Assembly: GCA_036927565.1 (NCBI GenBank) | Contig: JAYESD010000010.1 | Span: 38,371,298 to 38,435,297, forward strand | Length of the DNA: 64,000 bases | Source of the DNA: Tuctoria greenei | Lineage: Eukaryota; Streptophyta; Magnoliopsida; Poales; Poaceae | Reading direction: 5' to 3' | Part shown: positions 58,501 to 60,670 of the stretch, in pieces | Layout of the letters: the number at the start of each line of letters is the position of its first letter | Numbering within the stretch: the first letter of the stretch is position 1 | Notes under the pieces: model-generated | Seen by the model: only the letters and a program-made list of their open reading frames with translations | Databases searched by the model: none | What the model was told of the DNA's origin: nothing | Made by a program: the position numbers and the translations under genes

Positions 58501-58606
58501 TGTAGTTCTTTTCAACTGAGCCTTATGCTTGTGACCCTTCAAGCTTGCCGACATATCCACCTAGCAAGGAGATGGATGCCAAGTTGAGAGATGAGGAATC
58601 TAGAAG
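22207..58606 (+). CDS. CDK-like serine/threonine protein kinase (partial, 5 exons)
   Basis: Joined exons 22207-22563, 22665-22949, 23029-23346, 28312-28539 and 58506-58606 give about 430 residues in one open frame; the C-terminal exons lie beyond the window. The N-terminus MGCVFGR is an N-myristoylation/palmitoylation signal (Gly2, Cys3) as in the plant membrane-linked CDK-like group (At1g54610 type). The kinase domain has the glycine loop IGSGTYSNVY, Lys in VALKK, the PSTAIRE-position helix PESVKFMAREI, HRDIKGSN (catalytic Asp ~238), ADFG (~256) and T-loop SRVVTLWYRPPE, so all catalytic residues are present. It should phosphorylate Ser/Thr; the substrate and cyclin need are unknown. All junctions are GT..AG. 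Intron 3 carries a LINE, and intron 4 is 29,966 bp of nested retrotransposons. Start choice: the ATG in ACAAGCCATGGGC is a good context and gives the myristoylation motif. Confidence 0.9.
22665..22949 (+). CDS. Kinase exon 2
   Basis: Ninety-five codons, phase 0 at both ends, between acceptor TTCTTAG and donor CAG/GTGTGTGG. It carries the glycine-rich loop, the ATP-binding lysine, the PESVKFM helix that stands where CDKs have PSTAIRE, and the hinge LVFEYMEHDL. Confidence 0.93.
23029..23346 (+). CDS. Kinase exon 3
   Basis: 106 codons, phase 0, from acceptor TCTCGCAG to donor GAG/GTGAGG. It carries the catalytic loop HRDIKGSN, the Mg-binding DFG, the activation segment with RVVTLWYRPPELLLG, and DLWSAGCILAEL of the C-lobe. 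Confidence 0.95.
24076..24095. repeat. Left target-site duplicate of the LINE
   Basis: Twenty bases identical to 27636-27655. They directly flank the LINE on both sides, as target-primed reverse transcription produces. Confidence 0.9.
24600..25260 (+). pseudogene. LINE endonuclease domain
   Basis: Broken AP-endonuclease frame. QVGSWNVGSLTGK (start of the fold), VNILCVQETRWAG (metal-binding Glu), GVGILIDKSLKDGVV, VISAYAPQVGLD and FIGDLNDHVG (catalytic Asp-Asn pair) occur in order. Stops follow LTGKLR and TRWAG and there is a frame change after 25080. In active elements this enzyme nicks the target DNA. Confidence 0.8.
25261..26276 (+). pseudogene. LINE linker between endonuclease and RT
   Basis: Shifts between frames. 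Recognisable pieces are KWWKLKREAQQSFKRRMITE (25393-25450), a Lys/Arg-rich stretch at 25656-26050, and ILIPIFKNKGDVQSCINYR near 26150, the first conserved RT block of RTE elements. Numerous stops are present. Confidence 0.65.
26277..26746 (+). pseudogene. LINE reverse transcriptase core
   Basis: The open piece from 26360 holds FIDLENAYDKVPR (motif A Asp), GLHQGSTLSPYIFSLVMDE (motif B) and MHFADDVV (motif C with the two catalytic aspartates). These are diagnostic of the RTE/L1-type RT. The frame upstream (QFGFMPARST) is shifted and a stop ends it at 26744. Confidence 0.85.
26954..27440 (+). pseudogene. LINE C-terminal region
   Basis: Carries EKFYMTVIRPAMLYGPECWP and HMLRWMYGHTRRDKIRNE, then RWFGHIQRRP and WKLAIHVPES, the conserved RTE C-terminus. 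A stop at 27368-27370 splits the last part. The same region recurs in the LINE fragment at 36312-36428 and 49392-49820. Confidence 0.85.
27636..27655. repeat. Right target-site duplicate of the LINE
   Basis: Exact copy of 24076-24095, following the TTG tail. Confidence 0.9.
28312..28539 (+). CDS. Kinase exon 4
   Basis: Seventy-six codons, phase 0. They code for the C-lobe from VEQLHKIFKLCGSPSEEYWK through the CMGC-specific stretch to LLAIDPAERQTARAALQSE. The donor GAA/GTAAGT is strong. The next exon is 30 kb away. Confidence 0.93.
28612..28745. repeat. Degenerate tandem duplication
   Basis: GTGGCATCCTG(G/T)G(A/G)CGACCCAC occurs at 28619 and again at 28691, each followed by a GCCTAGGTG word. 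The copies are about 70 bp apart. I cannot assign it to a transposon family. Confidence 0.6.
29170..29290 (+). repeat. GGCGCTAGG repeat, copy 1
   Basis: Begins GTTCCAAAAGGCGCTAGG and includes TAGAGCCTAGG and TGTAGCAATG. The same series is found at about 51507-51625. The two lie just outside the two ends of the old copia element, so they may be a duplicated piece or two insertions of one repeat family. Confidence 0.7.
29423..29682 (+). repeat. Old copia 5' LTR, left part
   Basis: Starts TATTAGCAAACACTTGCCTGC, matching TGTTAGATAACACTTGCATGC at 50476. It contains four to five degenerate units of about 46 bp (GCGCAAGCATTAGTGTG(G/C)TGTAATGTGTG...). It is interrupted at 29683 by the - strand copia and resumes at 35408. 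Confidence 0.75.
29683..29788 (-). repeat. 3' LTR of the - strand copia
   Basis: About 106 bp, matching 35302-35407 at all but a few positions (for example TAATGGAAGG against CAATGGAAGA). The outer target copy GTAAC precedes it. Confidence 0.9.
29789..29825 (-). promoter_or_regulatory. Expanded polypurine tract
   Basis: On the - strand GGGACTGCGGGAGGAG leads into a run of 15 G (29791-29805) before the LTR. The same site in the element at 55001 reads ACTGCGGGGGGG, so the G run has lengthened here. Confidence 0.7.
29826..30792 (-). pseudogene. Copia RT C-terminus and RNase H
   Basis: A largely open frame. The RT motif C reads LLLCVDNIVLTAS where the family has YVDD, so the second catalytic Asp is Asn. 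KDLDQLHHFLGI, the CSTPVDTQAKVSS link and TFTRPDISYAVQQVCLHMHD follow. The RNase H core is VVYTDADWAGCPDTRQSTSG with SSAEAEYRAVANGVAE and TKHVEIDLDFVRERV, and FADIFTKG has become FAGIFTKG. The RNase H catalytic residues visible to me are kept; the RT is inactive by sequence. Confidence 0.9.
30793..30811. repeat. C19/G19 homopolymer within the RT gene
   Basis: Nineteen consecutive C on the + strand (G on the coding strand) between VYRR and the DTAYLLL part of RT, breaking the frame. Length in such runs is unstable and also error-prone in sequencing. Confidence 0.9.
30812..31290 (-). pseudogene. Copia reverse transcriptase N-terminal half
   Basis: Reads KKKVDGSLERYTARWVLRGF, DYDETFSPVVKPVTVRTVLS and HQLDIKNAFLHDTLTETVYC (catalytic Asp of motif A), then LNKSLYGLKQAPRAWYSRF. 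This is the standard copia RT order. The upstream start is degraded and the frame ends in the G19 run. Confidence 0.9.
31291..32374 (-). pseudogene. Copia integrase C-terminus and linker
   Basis: Contains MAPHKLAPHSTRCVFFGYSL, YRCLDLNTHCILISRHVIFD (integrase C-terminal GKGY-like region, about 32200-32340), then an Ala/Pro/Ser-rich linker. The linker's DNA (31600-32060) is a minisatellite of about 45-51 bp units with GTCGGAGACGC(T/A)GGG cores. Frames shift repeatedly. Confidence 0.75.
32375..33282 (-). pseudogene. Copia pre-integrase and integrase core
   Basis: Reads LLSIRRFTTDNNVFVEFDPF, WQRQLGHPDVDAMSKL, then CHACQLGRHVRFPF (GAG-preintegrase HHCC zinc site). The catalytic core follows with DLWTSPIISVSGFKYYLVVI (first Asp), CDNGREFDN (second Asp) and TSPQNGKAERMIRT (Glu). 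All three acidic residues are present. The frame is open over 289 codons but is cut off from the protease by a stop at about 33282. Confidence 0.92.
33284..34186 (-). pseudogene. Copia gag C-terminus and protease
   Basis: Open for 300 codons. It carries the end of the gag core (RVLQGLNERYCHLRSWLLR), a Gly/Arg/Pro-rich basic stretch instead of a CCHC zinc knuckle, the conserved NPWTDQISMWHGPSPGLP block, and the protease motif WVADSGASYQTTPDAGI. It ends at a stop just past DSGSSDSF, where related copies continue. Confidence 0.88.
34187..35247 (-). pseudogene. Copia gag N-terminus and core
   Basis: ATG at 35247 (MEQPPVPST) opens a Pro/Ala-rich leader that shifts frame. The core, open from 34699 to 34220, has VLSSDSTAYARWRHVFLLTL, LVLAWILGSLSDELHD and RQAWLVLEQHFLGNRATRAL, the Retrotran_gag_2-type capsid region. 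A TAG near 34218 separates it from the next part. Confidence 0.85.
35290..35301 (-). promoter_or_regulatory. Primer binding site of the - strand copia
   Basis: TGGTATCATTAG on the - strand directly inside the LTR; a variant of the TGGTATCAGAGC copia PBS. Confidence 0.8.
35302..35407 (-). repeat. 5' LTR of the - strand copia (106 bp)
   Basis: On the - strand starts TGTTGGACTATATGTG and ends CCTTCCATTA. It includes a TATA-like GGCTATATATGTG. The target copy GTAAC follows at 35408-35412. Confidence 0.9.
35408..35545 (+). repeat. Old copia 5' LTR, right part
   Basis: Continues the LTR of 29423-29682. GAGTGCTGGTCTTGGTATTC and GAGTGCAAGTTTAAGGCAGC align with GTGCTGGTTTTTGTATTC and AAGTGCAAGTTTCAGACAGC at 50670-50730. 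The exact inner end is not defined. Confidence 0.7.
35560..35700 (+). pseudogene. Old copia RT end fragment
   Basis: Two frames give TSPDLAYS and then LGYVSKFMEDPREEHATSVK followed by EILHCVVGIRNW, the conserved end of copia reverse transcriptase leading into RNase H. The sequence resumes with the RNase H core at about 50030. It lies directly after the LTR, so gag, protease, integrase and most of RT were deleted. Confidence 0.7.
35701..36311. repeat. Unclassified repeat with an internal duplication
   Basis: Contains two copies, about 120 bp apart, of a block with GATCAGGCAC(A/G)AT and GCGATCATGTGTTGGAGGGG (near 35935 and 36040) and several CGATCGG / GACTAAT words. Together with 49821-50029, which is rich in GTCGACTA, it may be one transposon split by the LINE. 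No terminal repeats could be defined. Confidence 0.45.
36312..36428 (+). pseudogene. RTE LINE 3' fragment, left part
   Basis: Matches the LINE C-terminal region at 27078-27195 (CAACATGTCCAACAAATGAG and onward; HMLRWM then GHTRRDKIRNE). It is cut at 36428 by the gypsy element, whose target copy GCACC is 36424-36428, and continues at 49392. Confidence 0.9.
36429..37261 (-). repeat. 3' LTR of the gypsy element (833 bp)
   Basis: Starts TGTCGACTGTTGGAGTCGG and ends TTAGGGTACCGACA on the + strand. It carries many AGCTCCGG / CCGGAGCT words at 36890-37110 and lacks the 6-bp AGTAAT insertion seen in the other LTR. Confidence 0.95.
37262..37275 (-). promoter_or_regulatory. Polypurine tract of the gypsy element
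   Basis: GTCCAGGGGGCCAC on the - strand immediately before the LTR start TGTCGGTACCC. Confidence 0.75.
37276..37791 (+). promoter_or_regulatory. Leader and possible promoter of the antisense gene
   Basis: The 500 bp between the LTR and the antisense ATG. A weak TATA-like TACTTAAGAAGG at 37682-37693 lies about 100 bp upstream of the ATG, followed by a pyrimidine-rich leader. No other signal is seen; promoter status is an inference from layout. Confidence 0.3.
37792..39227 (+). CDS. Antisense gene, predicted exon A
   Basis: 478 codons plus two bases. The N-terminal ~230 residues form the Transposase_28-like domain with an aromatic, hydrophobic core. The rest is basic and Ser/Pro-rich with three repeats of a VPVVGS(F/S)RSA motif (38930-39020). 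It ends at GGTGC/GTGAGC. Confidence 0.75.
37792..41290 (+). CDS. Antisense gene of the gypsy element, two predicted exons (1,135 aa)
   Basis: Exon A 37792-39227 and exon B 39319-41290, with a 91-bp intron (donor GTGAGC at 39228, acceptor TTATCTGCAG ending 39318), join in phase to one frame of 1,136 codons ending in TAG. Without splicing, exon A stops at 39229-39231. Residues ~30-230 (MVYFSSYAMVGLIPPFSSFF, then GLQLYHLGPHSILLVSIFVH) match the putative gypsy-type transposon domain (Pfam Transposase_28) found in antisense ORFs of Tat elements. Residues ~480-800 are Ala/Pro/Glu repeats, and ~820-1090 form a long charged heptad-type coiled coil (RREEELAEKT, REEELERLEKR). The role is unknown. The start is the ATG at 37792, since the frame upstream of it has only non-ATG codons. 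Convergent with pol. Confidence 0.75.
39319..41290 (+). CDS. Antisense gene, predicted exon B
   Basis: 657 codons after the split codon. Acidic Ala/Pro/Glu repeats (39590-39840, units like EAPAVEPEVA encoded by about 30-60-bp DNA repeats) precede a coiled-coil stretch (40190-40930). The C-terminal ~110 residues, from SLQIWEFLSKADDAL to EVAQKVAEFFHRV, look globular. Confidence 0.75.
41291..42553. other. Spacer between the convergent antisense gene and pol
   Basis: 1.26 kb without ORFs. It contains three imperfect hairpin units CGGAGCTTAG(T/A)AGCTCCGG at about 41580, 41611 and 41682. A-rich AAATGAAATGAAATC (41375) could serve poly-adenylation of the antisense transcript. Confidence 0.6.
42554..46096 (-). 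CDS. Gypsy pol: RT, RNase H, archaeal-type RNase H, integrase
   Basis: Open from the codon after UAG (46096) to 42554, about 1,180 codons. RT: FLDAYSEYHQIRM (first Asp), MPFGLKNAASTF and VYVDDIVVKV. An acidic repeat insert of about 95 residues (44750-45035, units like DPSERVQ) follows VLVAE and precedes RPVYFISEVLHDAKTRYLEV of the RT-linked RNase H. The second, archaeal-type RNase H has LYFDGSMQKQGAGAGIL, MAEYEGL, KGDSQLV and NAEADELS, all catalytic acids kept. Integrase has the HHCC zinc site (HGGECGNH ... CKACQFH), WGMDILGPF, ITDNGTQFTS and SNGQAERAN (DDE complete), ending GPFRVIK ... WNIEHLRKFYT. It copies the element RNA and integrates the DNA. It looks catalytically intact. Expression needs the UAG at 46097-46099 to be passed. 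Confidence 0.93.
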   Translation of the reverse strand, partial: ELALITFLRANVDVFDWQPSQMFGIPREVIEHNLKIYPDARPVHQKPRKQSVERQNFIRQEVKKLLEAGFIREVYHPKWLANPVVVPKAGGKLRMCIDYTTLNKACPKDPFPLPRIDQIVDSTSGCELLCFLDAYSEYHQIRMSREDEEHTSFITVDGLYCYTAMPFGLKNAASTFVRAMYKTFEELIRDIVEVYVDDIVVKVKNKESLLDTLQAVFDKLRATRTKLNPDKCVFGVSSEKLLGFLVSHRGIEANPAKIKAIEDMRPPTRIKDVQKLTGCLAALNRFISRQAERALPFFKLLRKSGPFQWSEEAEKAFQELKQFLTTLPVLVAPNPGEPLLLYISAADEVVSMVLVAERPELPNTQESRPLREGPEVPESGSGSQLPDLNPQEATSEDPDSSERIQVIPEEAPGSSTQDPEVPEESLDPSERVQINEEEAPDPSERVRTIQRPVYFISEVLHDAKTRYLEVHKLLYAVLIASRKFRHYFQAHKVSVVTSYPLRAILHNPNSTGNIAKWAAELAEFDLEFIPRQAIKSQALADFVAEWTPSPLNPGGPSEQKTEPQVPAFTKPHWTLYFDGSMQKQGAGAGILLLAPTGEKVIYMVHLDFKATNNMAEYEGLIYGLKVALSYGAKQLLVKGDSQLVIKQVKGECSCNNLQLAAYLLEVQRLQKDFEVLDLHHVQRAHNAEADELSTKASTGAPVPDGTFVRRLSKPTVQPAELNEGGEISIPKLTVPMALLPWQPSRVVGAAGSSEQPSTQDSNAQVSSDAWISEIRNYLKDNILPDDDVSADRVVRLAKRYTLVEGDLYRRGANGILMRCITREEGCELLAEIHGGECGNHASSRTLVGKAFRHGFYWPTALQDATELVKKCKACQFHAKQIHTPAQSLQMIPPTWPFAVWGMDILGPFPKAVGGYKFLYVAIDKFTKWPEATPVVTINKQSAINFLQSIVSRFEVPNKIITDNGTQFTSSAFQGYCEDLGIQVCYASVAHPASNGQAERANAEILKGLKTRTYERLKKHGANWIEELPPTLWANRTSPSRATGETPFFLVYGAEAILPPEITLGSLRVRTFDEAAQDQLRREDLDLLEEGRCQAAVRNARYRQALRRYHQRHVHNRQLEEGDLVLRRILSREGQNKLSPGWEGPFRVIKVSRPGSVRLATEDGTPLPNPWNIEHLRKFYT
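46097..46099 (-). other. UAG between gag-protease and pol, same frame
   Basis: The coding strand reads AAA TAG GAA CTC GCG. The frame is open for 805 codons before and about 1,180 after. Related elements I recall have Gln-Glu (CAG GAA) here, one transition away. It may be a programmed readthrough stop or a recent mutation. Confidence 0.85.
46097..48514 (-). CDS. Gypsy gag-protease (805 aa)
   Basis: Starts ATG at 48514, 16 bases after the PBS region. Residues 1-200 are Pro/Ala/Arg-rich. The gag core is at ~220-385 (RWPQKFRPHLPEKFDGTINP, then ARSWFMSLPPNSIDSWEEL). A basic stretch follows, with a zinc-knuckle-like CPIHKTSSHRLEDC (C-x2-H-x4-H-x4-C) near 455-480. The aspartic protease is at ~610-720 (HHVLVDGGSGLNLISFEAF, then FNAILGRPAL). 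The active site is D-G-G-S, the usual Tat-lineage variant of D-[ST]-G. It forms the capsid and processes the polyprotein. The ORF ends NDK-UAG and pol continues in the same frame. Confidence 0.92.
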   Translation of the reverse strand: MVNSAAGSSNGQPAAQAVGGNPSNMQPPAGASVPAGVTLPPPPSSPARHAGRHDGAPASHSAPASRDNLEHALHAARALLQRPPPPDASQGAMEQWRADVEHLVAAAAERLNNQGPPPSGRAPSQRRTLSGRLGPHVSNNRRRAASQQVTSLPSGARRAHTASRLSTHDLRAELDRRYRQQDGRVHIERARERRDAQDLSTLEGVGGGCSALAMHLRMVRWPQKFRPHLPEKFDGTINPVEFLQIYSTAILAAGGNEAVMANYFPVALTGTARSWFMSLPPNSIDSWEELCRQFTANFGSSYTRPGTELDLFAVVQKGGESLRSFIQRFSQVRNTIPSISSASVIVTFRQGVRDKKMLEKLAIKEITSVTELFSLADKCARAAEGREMHSKPALEDHKKSSKEEAATSGSGKKKKKTNGKKKPSAGTSNVAATATPGGRGPRPEKRPRPSSEDGGKSKMWCPIHKTSSHRLEDCREVQNLAERYHKRREGSPFRQREGKQKVDEAPAEEELGFQDPKKVLKAVYTSVDDDSDVSDNERRKTMNTIFGGSWDITSRRVIKTMRRDMAAVAPTARPEPHRKWMDTPITFDASDCPQSMVGAGQLPLMVSPTINNIQLHHVLVDGGSGLNLISFEAFTKLQLRPSDLQPSRPFSGVGPGAITPLGAITLPVTFGTREKYRTEKLVFDVAQINLPFNAILGRPALYKFIAAAHYGYLVLKMPTPVGVLWIRGDRTAGVTALEELHALTTAQEEDSRQKQAPQPPSIQQRGSTSASRVQPSGDTDIPVKVVQIGFDVTQTTRISGGLNDK
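48529..48550 (-). promoter_or_regulatory. Primer binding site of the gypsy element
   Basis: TGGCGCGCCAGGTAGGGGCG on the - strand, two bases from the 5' LTR. This form is common in grass Tat/RIRE2-like elements. Confidence 0.85.
48553..49391 (-). repeat. 5' LTR of the gypsy element (839 bp)
   Basis: Partner of 36429-37261, with a 6-bp insertion near 48807. Target copy GCACC follows at 49392-49396. Confidence 0.95.
49392..49820 (+). pseudogene. RTE LINE 3' fragment, right part
   Basis: Continues 36312-36428: APIEEKLVQHRLRWFGHIQR, then RPRLTWQEAVKRDLKEWDVP and WKLAIHVPES. After it come the RTE 3' end (CCGACCCCAACTTGTTTGGG) and a (TTG)n tail ending about 49818. This copy keeps its C-terminus open, unlike the one in intron 3. 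It is 5'-truncated at 36312. Confidence 0.9.
49821..50029. repeat. GTCGACTA-rich repeat
   Basis: Dense in GTCGACTA(G/A)TCG-like palindromic words and two copies of AGTCTTCCCTT(G/C)GTCGACT (near 49911 and 49970). Probably the right part of the unclassified repeat at 35701-36311. Its insertion split the old copia RNase H. Confidence 0.45.
50030..50455 (+). pseudogene. Old copia RNase H remnant
   Basis: Reads DMLNDPNDRKSISGIIYFLS, then ALSSCEAEYIAA, ARLMVELKGSEVYVPMLMV, RSRHIETRYHYI and QLGDIFTKALSRTKFEEL, a complete copia RNase H C-terminus with about four internal stops. It is the continuation of 35560-35700. Confidence 0.85.
50476..50745 (+). repeat. Old copia 3' LTR
   Basis: Starts TGTTAGATAACACTTGCATGC and aligns with 29423-29682 plus 35408-35545, including the ~46-bp TTAGTGTG(C/T)TGTAATGTGTG units. 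Its right end is not sharp, and no target duplicate could be confirmed. Confidence 0.75.
50746..54995. other. Unclassified intronic repeats
   Basis: No coding gene supported. 51170-51490 reads like a grass dispersed repeat (CTGTCGCTCCTCTACATACC, ACCTAGAGGATCTCGCCGG). 51507-51625 is copy 2 of the GGCGCTAGG repeat. 51700-52650 is GC-rich with CAC/CCA microsatellites (52100-52140). About 53760-54890 has LTR-like traits on the - strand (TATA-like CTTATAAATAGAAGC, near 54345), but no partner is present. The short ORFs on both strands lack domains. Confidence 0.45.
51507..51625 (+). repeat. GGCGCTAGG repeat, copy 2
   Basis: ATGTTCCAAAAGGCGCTAGG, TAGAGCCTAGGCG, ATTGTAGCAAT in the same order as 29170-29290. 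The copies differ at many positions, so the duplication is old. Confidence 0.7.
54996..55000. repeat. Target-site duplicate GTGAT, left
   Basis: Identical to 58087-58091; flanks the short-LTR copia. Confidence 0.92.
55001..55108 (+). repeat. 5' LTR of the young copia (108 bp)
   Basis: Starts TGTTAGACAGTTTGTGTACT and ends TTTTAGCCTCTAATT. A TATA-like CTTTATATATG lies near 55055. It differs from the 3' LTR only in AACCTTAA against AACCCTAA. Confidence 0.95.
55145..57958 (+). CDS. Gag-RNase H fusion polyprotein (937 aa)
   Basis: ATG at 55145, 36 bases past the LTR. Residues 1-240 are Pro/Ala-rich and very GC-rich. The gag core is at ~320-500 (VLGSDSTTYARWRNLLLLTL, LVLAWILGSLSDELED, RQAWLVIEQHFQGNRATRAL). 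A Gly/Arg-rich basic stretch GGNRRRGGRRRGGR at ~540-555 stands where other copia gags have a CCHC knuckle. The NPWTGQIAMWPGPSPGLP block follows. At ~693 the protease start WVADSGAS is joined to DTQAKVSS of the RT-RNase H link. RNase H (VVYTDADWAGCPDTRRSTSG, SSAEAEYRAVANG, TKHVEIDLHFVRER, FADIFTKGLPS) runs to the end with its catalytic acids. It may give capsid protein; the RNase H part has no RT partner. Confidence 0.93.
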   Translation: MSRPSPPPRADDAPLPPPGRATPPPALATRPAPPPPPCSQPPPPPPAPFPSSSSSPLRRPPPCSQPPPPPPAPFPSSPALLPAAAATGLAAPAAAVAAPAAAAVTAPTAAVLAAPAAAVGASAAAVAAPAAAAVAAAAAGGAGARSAPGAAATASYGPSPAGAASWPGPLPRVAPPHPRAPLPVHAGVVPSPPPWWSPPAVSAPPPPPGTVPHDGSASSSVLLADPATLADPRGLSAQPSATPSGVAAALAASRERERTLALALEQERASMAALTHQLEEETHPQWLLSRETSPGDGAAHSTYAATLVAGLHAQASGVSNIRTLVPVVLGSDSTTYARWRNLLLLTLRRFRLDDHVIRDDSPLDDNWLGMDSLVLAWILGSLSDELEDLVSRRSGGTARQAWLVIEQHFQGNRATRALHIRARFATTVQGDLSVSAYCRQMKGMSDALHDLGDPVPETSLVLQVLQGLNERYSHLRTVILREQPLPTFDRVWSDLELEEITSAGTGASSPATTFYGSGQHSRPASGGPPSRPPTTPRAPANPGGGNRRRGGRRRGGRDSSTGGGAASTPRGGSAPGATGSGALPSWPTPYNPWTGQIAMWPGPSPGLPPPRLARPQAAYVTTPAYDGPAYSTSGPWTAPTGGSGYPMAGPSGHWGLSPESSAPHSTADGWDRQSLASSFSTMALTPPGADWVADSGASLDTQAKVSSADGAPVADPTVYRSLAGALQYLTFTRPDISYAVQQVCLHMHDPREPHLTAVKRILRYLRGTLDYGLLLRGDSASELVVYTDADWAGCPDTRRSTSGYAVFLGGNLVSWSSKRQPVVSRSSAEAEYRAVANGVAETSWLQQLLQELHSPVTRSTLVYCDNVSAVYLSTNPIQHQRTKHVEIDLHFVRERVARGEVRVLHVPTTSQFADIFTKGLPSSVFSEFRSSLNICRG
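57979..58086 (+). repeat. 3' LTR of the young copia (108 bp)
   Basis: 107 of 108 bases match 55001-55108. The target copy GTGAT is at 58087-58091. Confidence 0.95.
58506..58606 (+). CDS. Kinase exon 5
   Basis: Continues in phase 0 from exon 4: FFSTEPYACDPSSLPTYPPS then KEMDAKLRDEESRR, the signature just past the kinase domain in this CDK-like family. Acceptor CCTTGTAG and donor AGAAG/GTGTGT, ending in phase 2. The residues are unbroken despite the 30-kb intron. Confidence 0.92.
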
Positions 58607-59190
58607 GTGTGTTAGCAATTACCCGTTTACCTTTTTGTTTGACATAAGTGCAAACGAAAATAATGATTGTAAACATGTGCCAAACCACTTTGTTACTTGT
58701 AATCCTGCAATCTCACCTACAATATTTTTTTGACACCTGTTAAATTGGTTGAACTATCATGTATGAAGTTGGTTATTTGGATTTTTGGAGTCACTGATCG
58801 TTTATTGATACTTTGCAAGTTGCAACACACTTAGCATTCACATCATTCTTCAATTAACTATACTGTTTTGTAACTCATTGAATTCAATGGTAGAAAGGAA
58901 ACATCTTGATCTTGTGGAACTGTATGTTTGCCTGCAAACAGCCAAATGCTGAAATGCAGCCATTTTGGTTCTGTGTTCTATGTGTGTTTAGTTGTAGGCT
59001 CTTTCTCTTATACTACTAGTAACACTAGGAGCAAGAAGTTGAAATTTTGAGATGTCTAATTGGCAGTGTAATGTTTTGTATAAGCTTTCACGGCATATAT
59101 CTGCACCTGCAGAGGCACATTAATCCTCTTTGAAATAATGTCAAATAAGTAGTCCCATGGTTATCTGGGCAAGAAATTTCCATGATCTAC
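58607..59190 (+). other. Start of kinase intron 5
   Basis: T-rich intron-like sequence; no further exon recognised. The remaining C-terminal exons must lie beyond the transposons and the window edge, or have been lost. Confidence 0.6.
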
Positions 59191-59199
59191 CCCTTTTTG

Positions 59200-59644
59200 C
59201 CACACCATGGGAACTGGCAACTCCCAGCAGATGTCATGGGAAAAAGGGTTGATTTCCTCTTTATCAACCAAGCACTGTGAAGCTATGGTACTGGTCTTTT
59301 TCTTTGGACTGCTCAAGGGAGAGAGCAGCCTCTGGTGGGACTGCTGGTCAGATCTCAGAGGGTATCCAGGGGTGGTGGAGGATGAGGAAGAGATGTCGCC
59401 TGAGCTGGAAGAATGCTCAGCCAGGGCGACCGAAGAAACCCTAGGTAAAAGGGGATACTTTATTTCTTCGATGGGCTAATACTGCAGCCCTTTTTATAGC
59501 ATCAGGAAAGGCTGTACACAGAATCTGATCTGAACAAACAGAAAAACGAACTTAATCTAGATGGAACTGAATGCCCTTTTTATCCTTACAAGTACTTCCT
59601 GCGCCTCCCATACTGGTGGCCATAGGAGTCGATACTCGATAACA
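59200..59644 (-). repeat. Probable 3' LTR of a Reina-like chromovirus
   Basis: On the - strand it starts TGTTATCGAGTATCGACTCC (59644), immediately after the purine tract GGCGAGGGGGGGAA (59645-59658). A TATA-like CTATAAAAAGGGC is on the - strand near 59500. The outer end is uncertain because the partner LTR is absent. Confidence 0.6.
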
Positions 59645-60180
59645 TTCCCCCCCTCGCCGAGGAACATCTTATCCTCAAGCTGAAAATGAGGGTACTTCTC
59701 CTTGAATTCTTGGCTCCCAGGTAGCTTCAGCAGCACATCTTTCTCCCCAGTGCATTAACAGTTCCCACTTTCCTCTATTGATCTGGGCTCTAGTAACCTT
59801 TGCTGGTGATGGAATTATCTGCCATGAAAACATTCTGGAAGTAGTGATATGTCCCCAGTAGGTTGGCCTACAAACTTCTTGAGAAGCGACACATGAAATA
59901 CATCATGGATCTTTGCTCTAGGGGGTAGCTGCAGCTTGTAGGAGACCTGACCAATTCTTTCCTGGATCTGGAATGGGCCATGAAACCTTGGCTTCAGTTT
60001 TGTTGCTGTGTCCTTTGTAATCCCTGCTGCAGTGCGGTGCTAGAGTTTCACCCAAACCCAATCGCCCACTGCAAACTCAAGGAAGCTTCTCTTTTGATCA
60101 TGATAGAATTTCATGATGTCCTGGGCCTTCATTAACCGTTCCTTAATTTCCTTCAAAAATTCATCCCTCTCCTGAATTTG
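59645..60180 (-). pseudogene. Reina-like integrase end and chromodomain remnant
   Basis: The - strand reads KFYHDQKRSFLEFAVGDWVW, RFHGPFQIQERIGQVSYKLQ, PPRAKIHDVFHVSLLKKFVG and ends YPHFQLEDKMFLGEGGNV, the chromovirus GPY/chromodomain tail. Stops interrupt it. The last motif overlaps the purine tract. Confidence 0.75.
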
Positions 60181-60564
60181 TTAGTCCACTGCTGCCCCTC
60201 GAGCCCTCCCAGGTACATAGGACACAATGACAGGTGGGTCTCTCCCATATACCACTCTAAATGGCGTAGTCTGTAGAGAACTCTGAAATGATGTGTTGTA
60301 GCAATATTCTGCCCATGGCAGCCACTTAAGCCAATTCCTTGGTCGATCGCCAGCCAAACACCTTAAATACACCGTGATAATTTTATTTACCATTTCAGAT
60401 TGTCCGTAGGTTTGTGGATGGAAAGCAGAACTCATCCTCAATTTGACTCTTTGCTGGAACAGTTCTGTCCAGAAGTTACTGGTAAAAACAGTGTCTCCAT
60501 CACTCAAAATGGAACATGGAATCCCATGTAACCTCACAATCTGCTCAAAAAATTCCTTAGCCAC
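60181..60564 (-). pseudogene. Reina-like integrase core
   Basis: Open for 127 codons: IPCSILSDGDTVFTSNFW (second catalytic Asp), MSSAFHPQTYGQSEMVNK (catalytic Glu), then WAEYCYNTSFQSSLQTTPF and VVYGRDPPVI. The first catalytic Asp lies upstream in a shifted frame around 60650-60690. Confidence 0.88.
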
Positions 60565-60670
60565 TGAAGATGCTGAGTAAGGATGACTTCAAGGAATGAA
60601 GTGAGCAAATTTTGAAAAACGATCGACAACTGTGAAGATAACTGATTTACCACCCACCTTTGGAAATCCT

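Larger units (their letters stand above)
28540..58505 (+). other. Kinase intron 4 (29,966 bp)
   Basis: Donor GTAAGTTCC at 28540 and acceptor TTTGCCTTGTAG ending at 58505; the frame continues in phase 0 from GAA to TTC. The intron holds an old copia, a second copia, a LINE fragment, a 13-kb gypsy element and a third copia, plus unassigned repeats. Both orientations are present. Confidence 0.88.
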
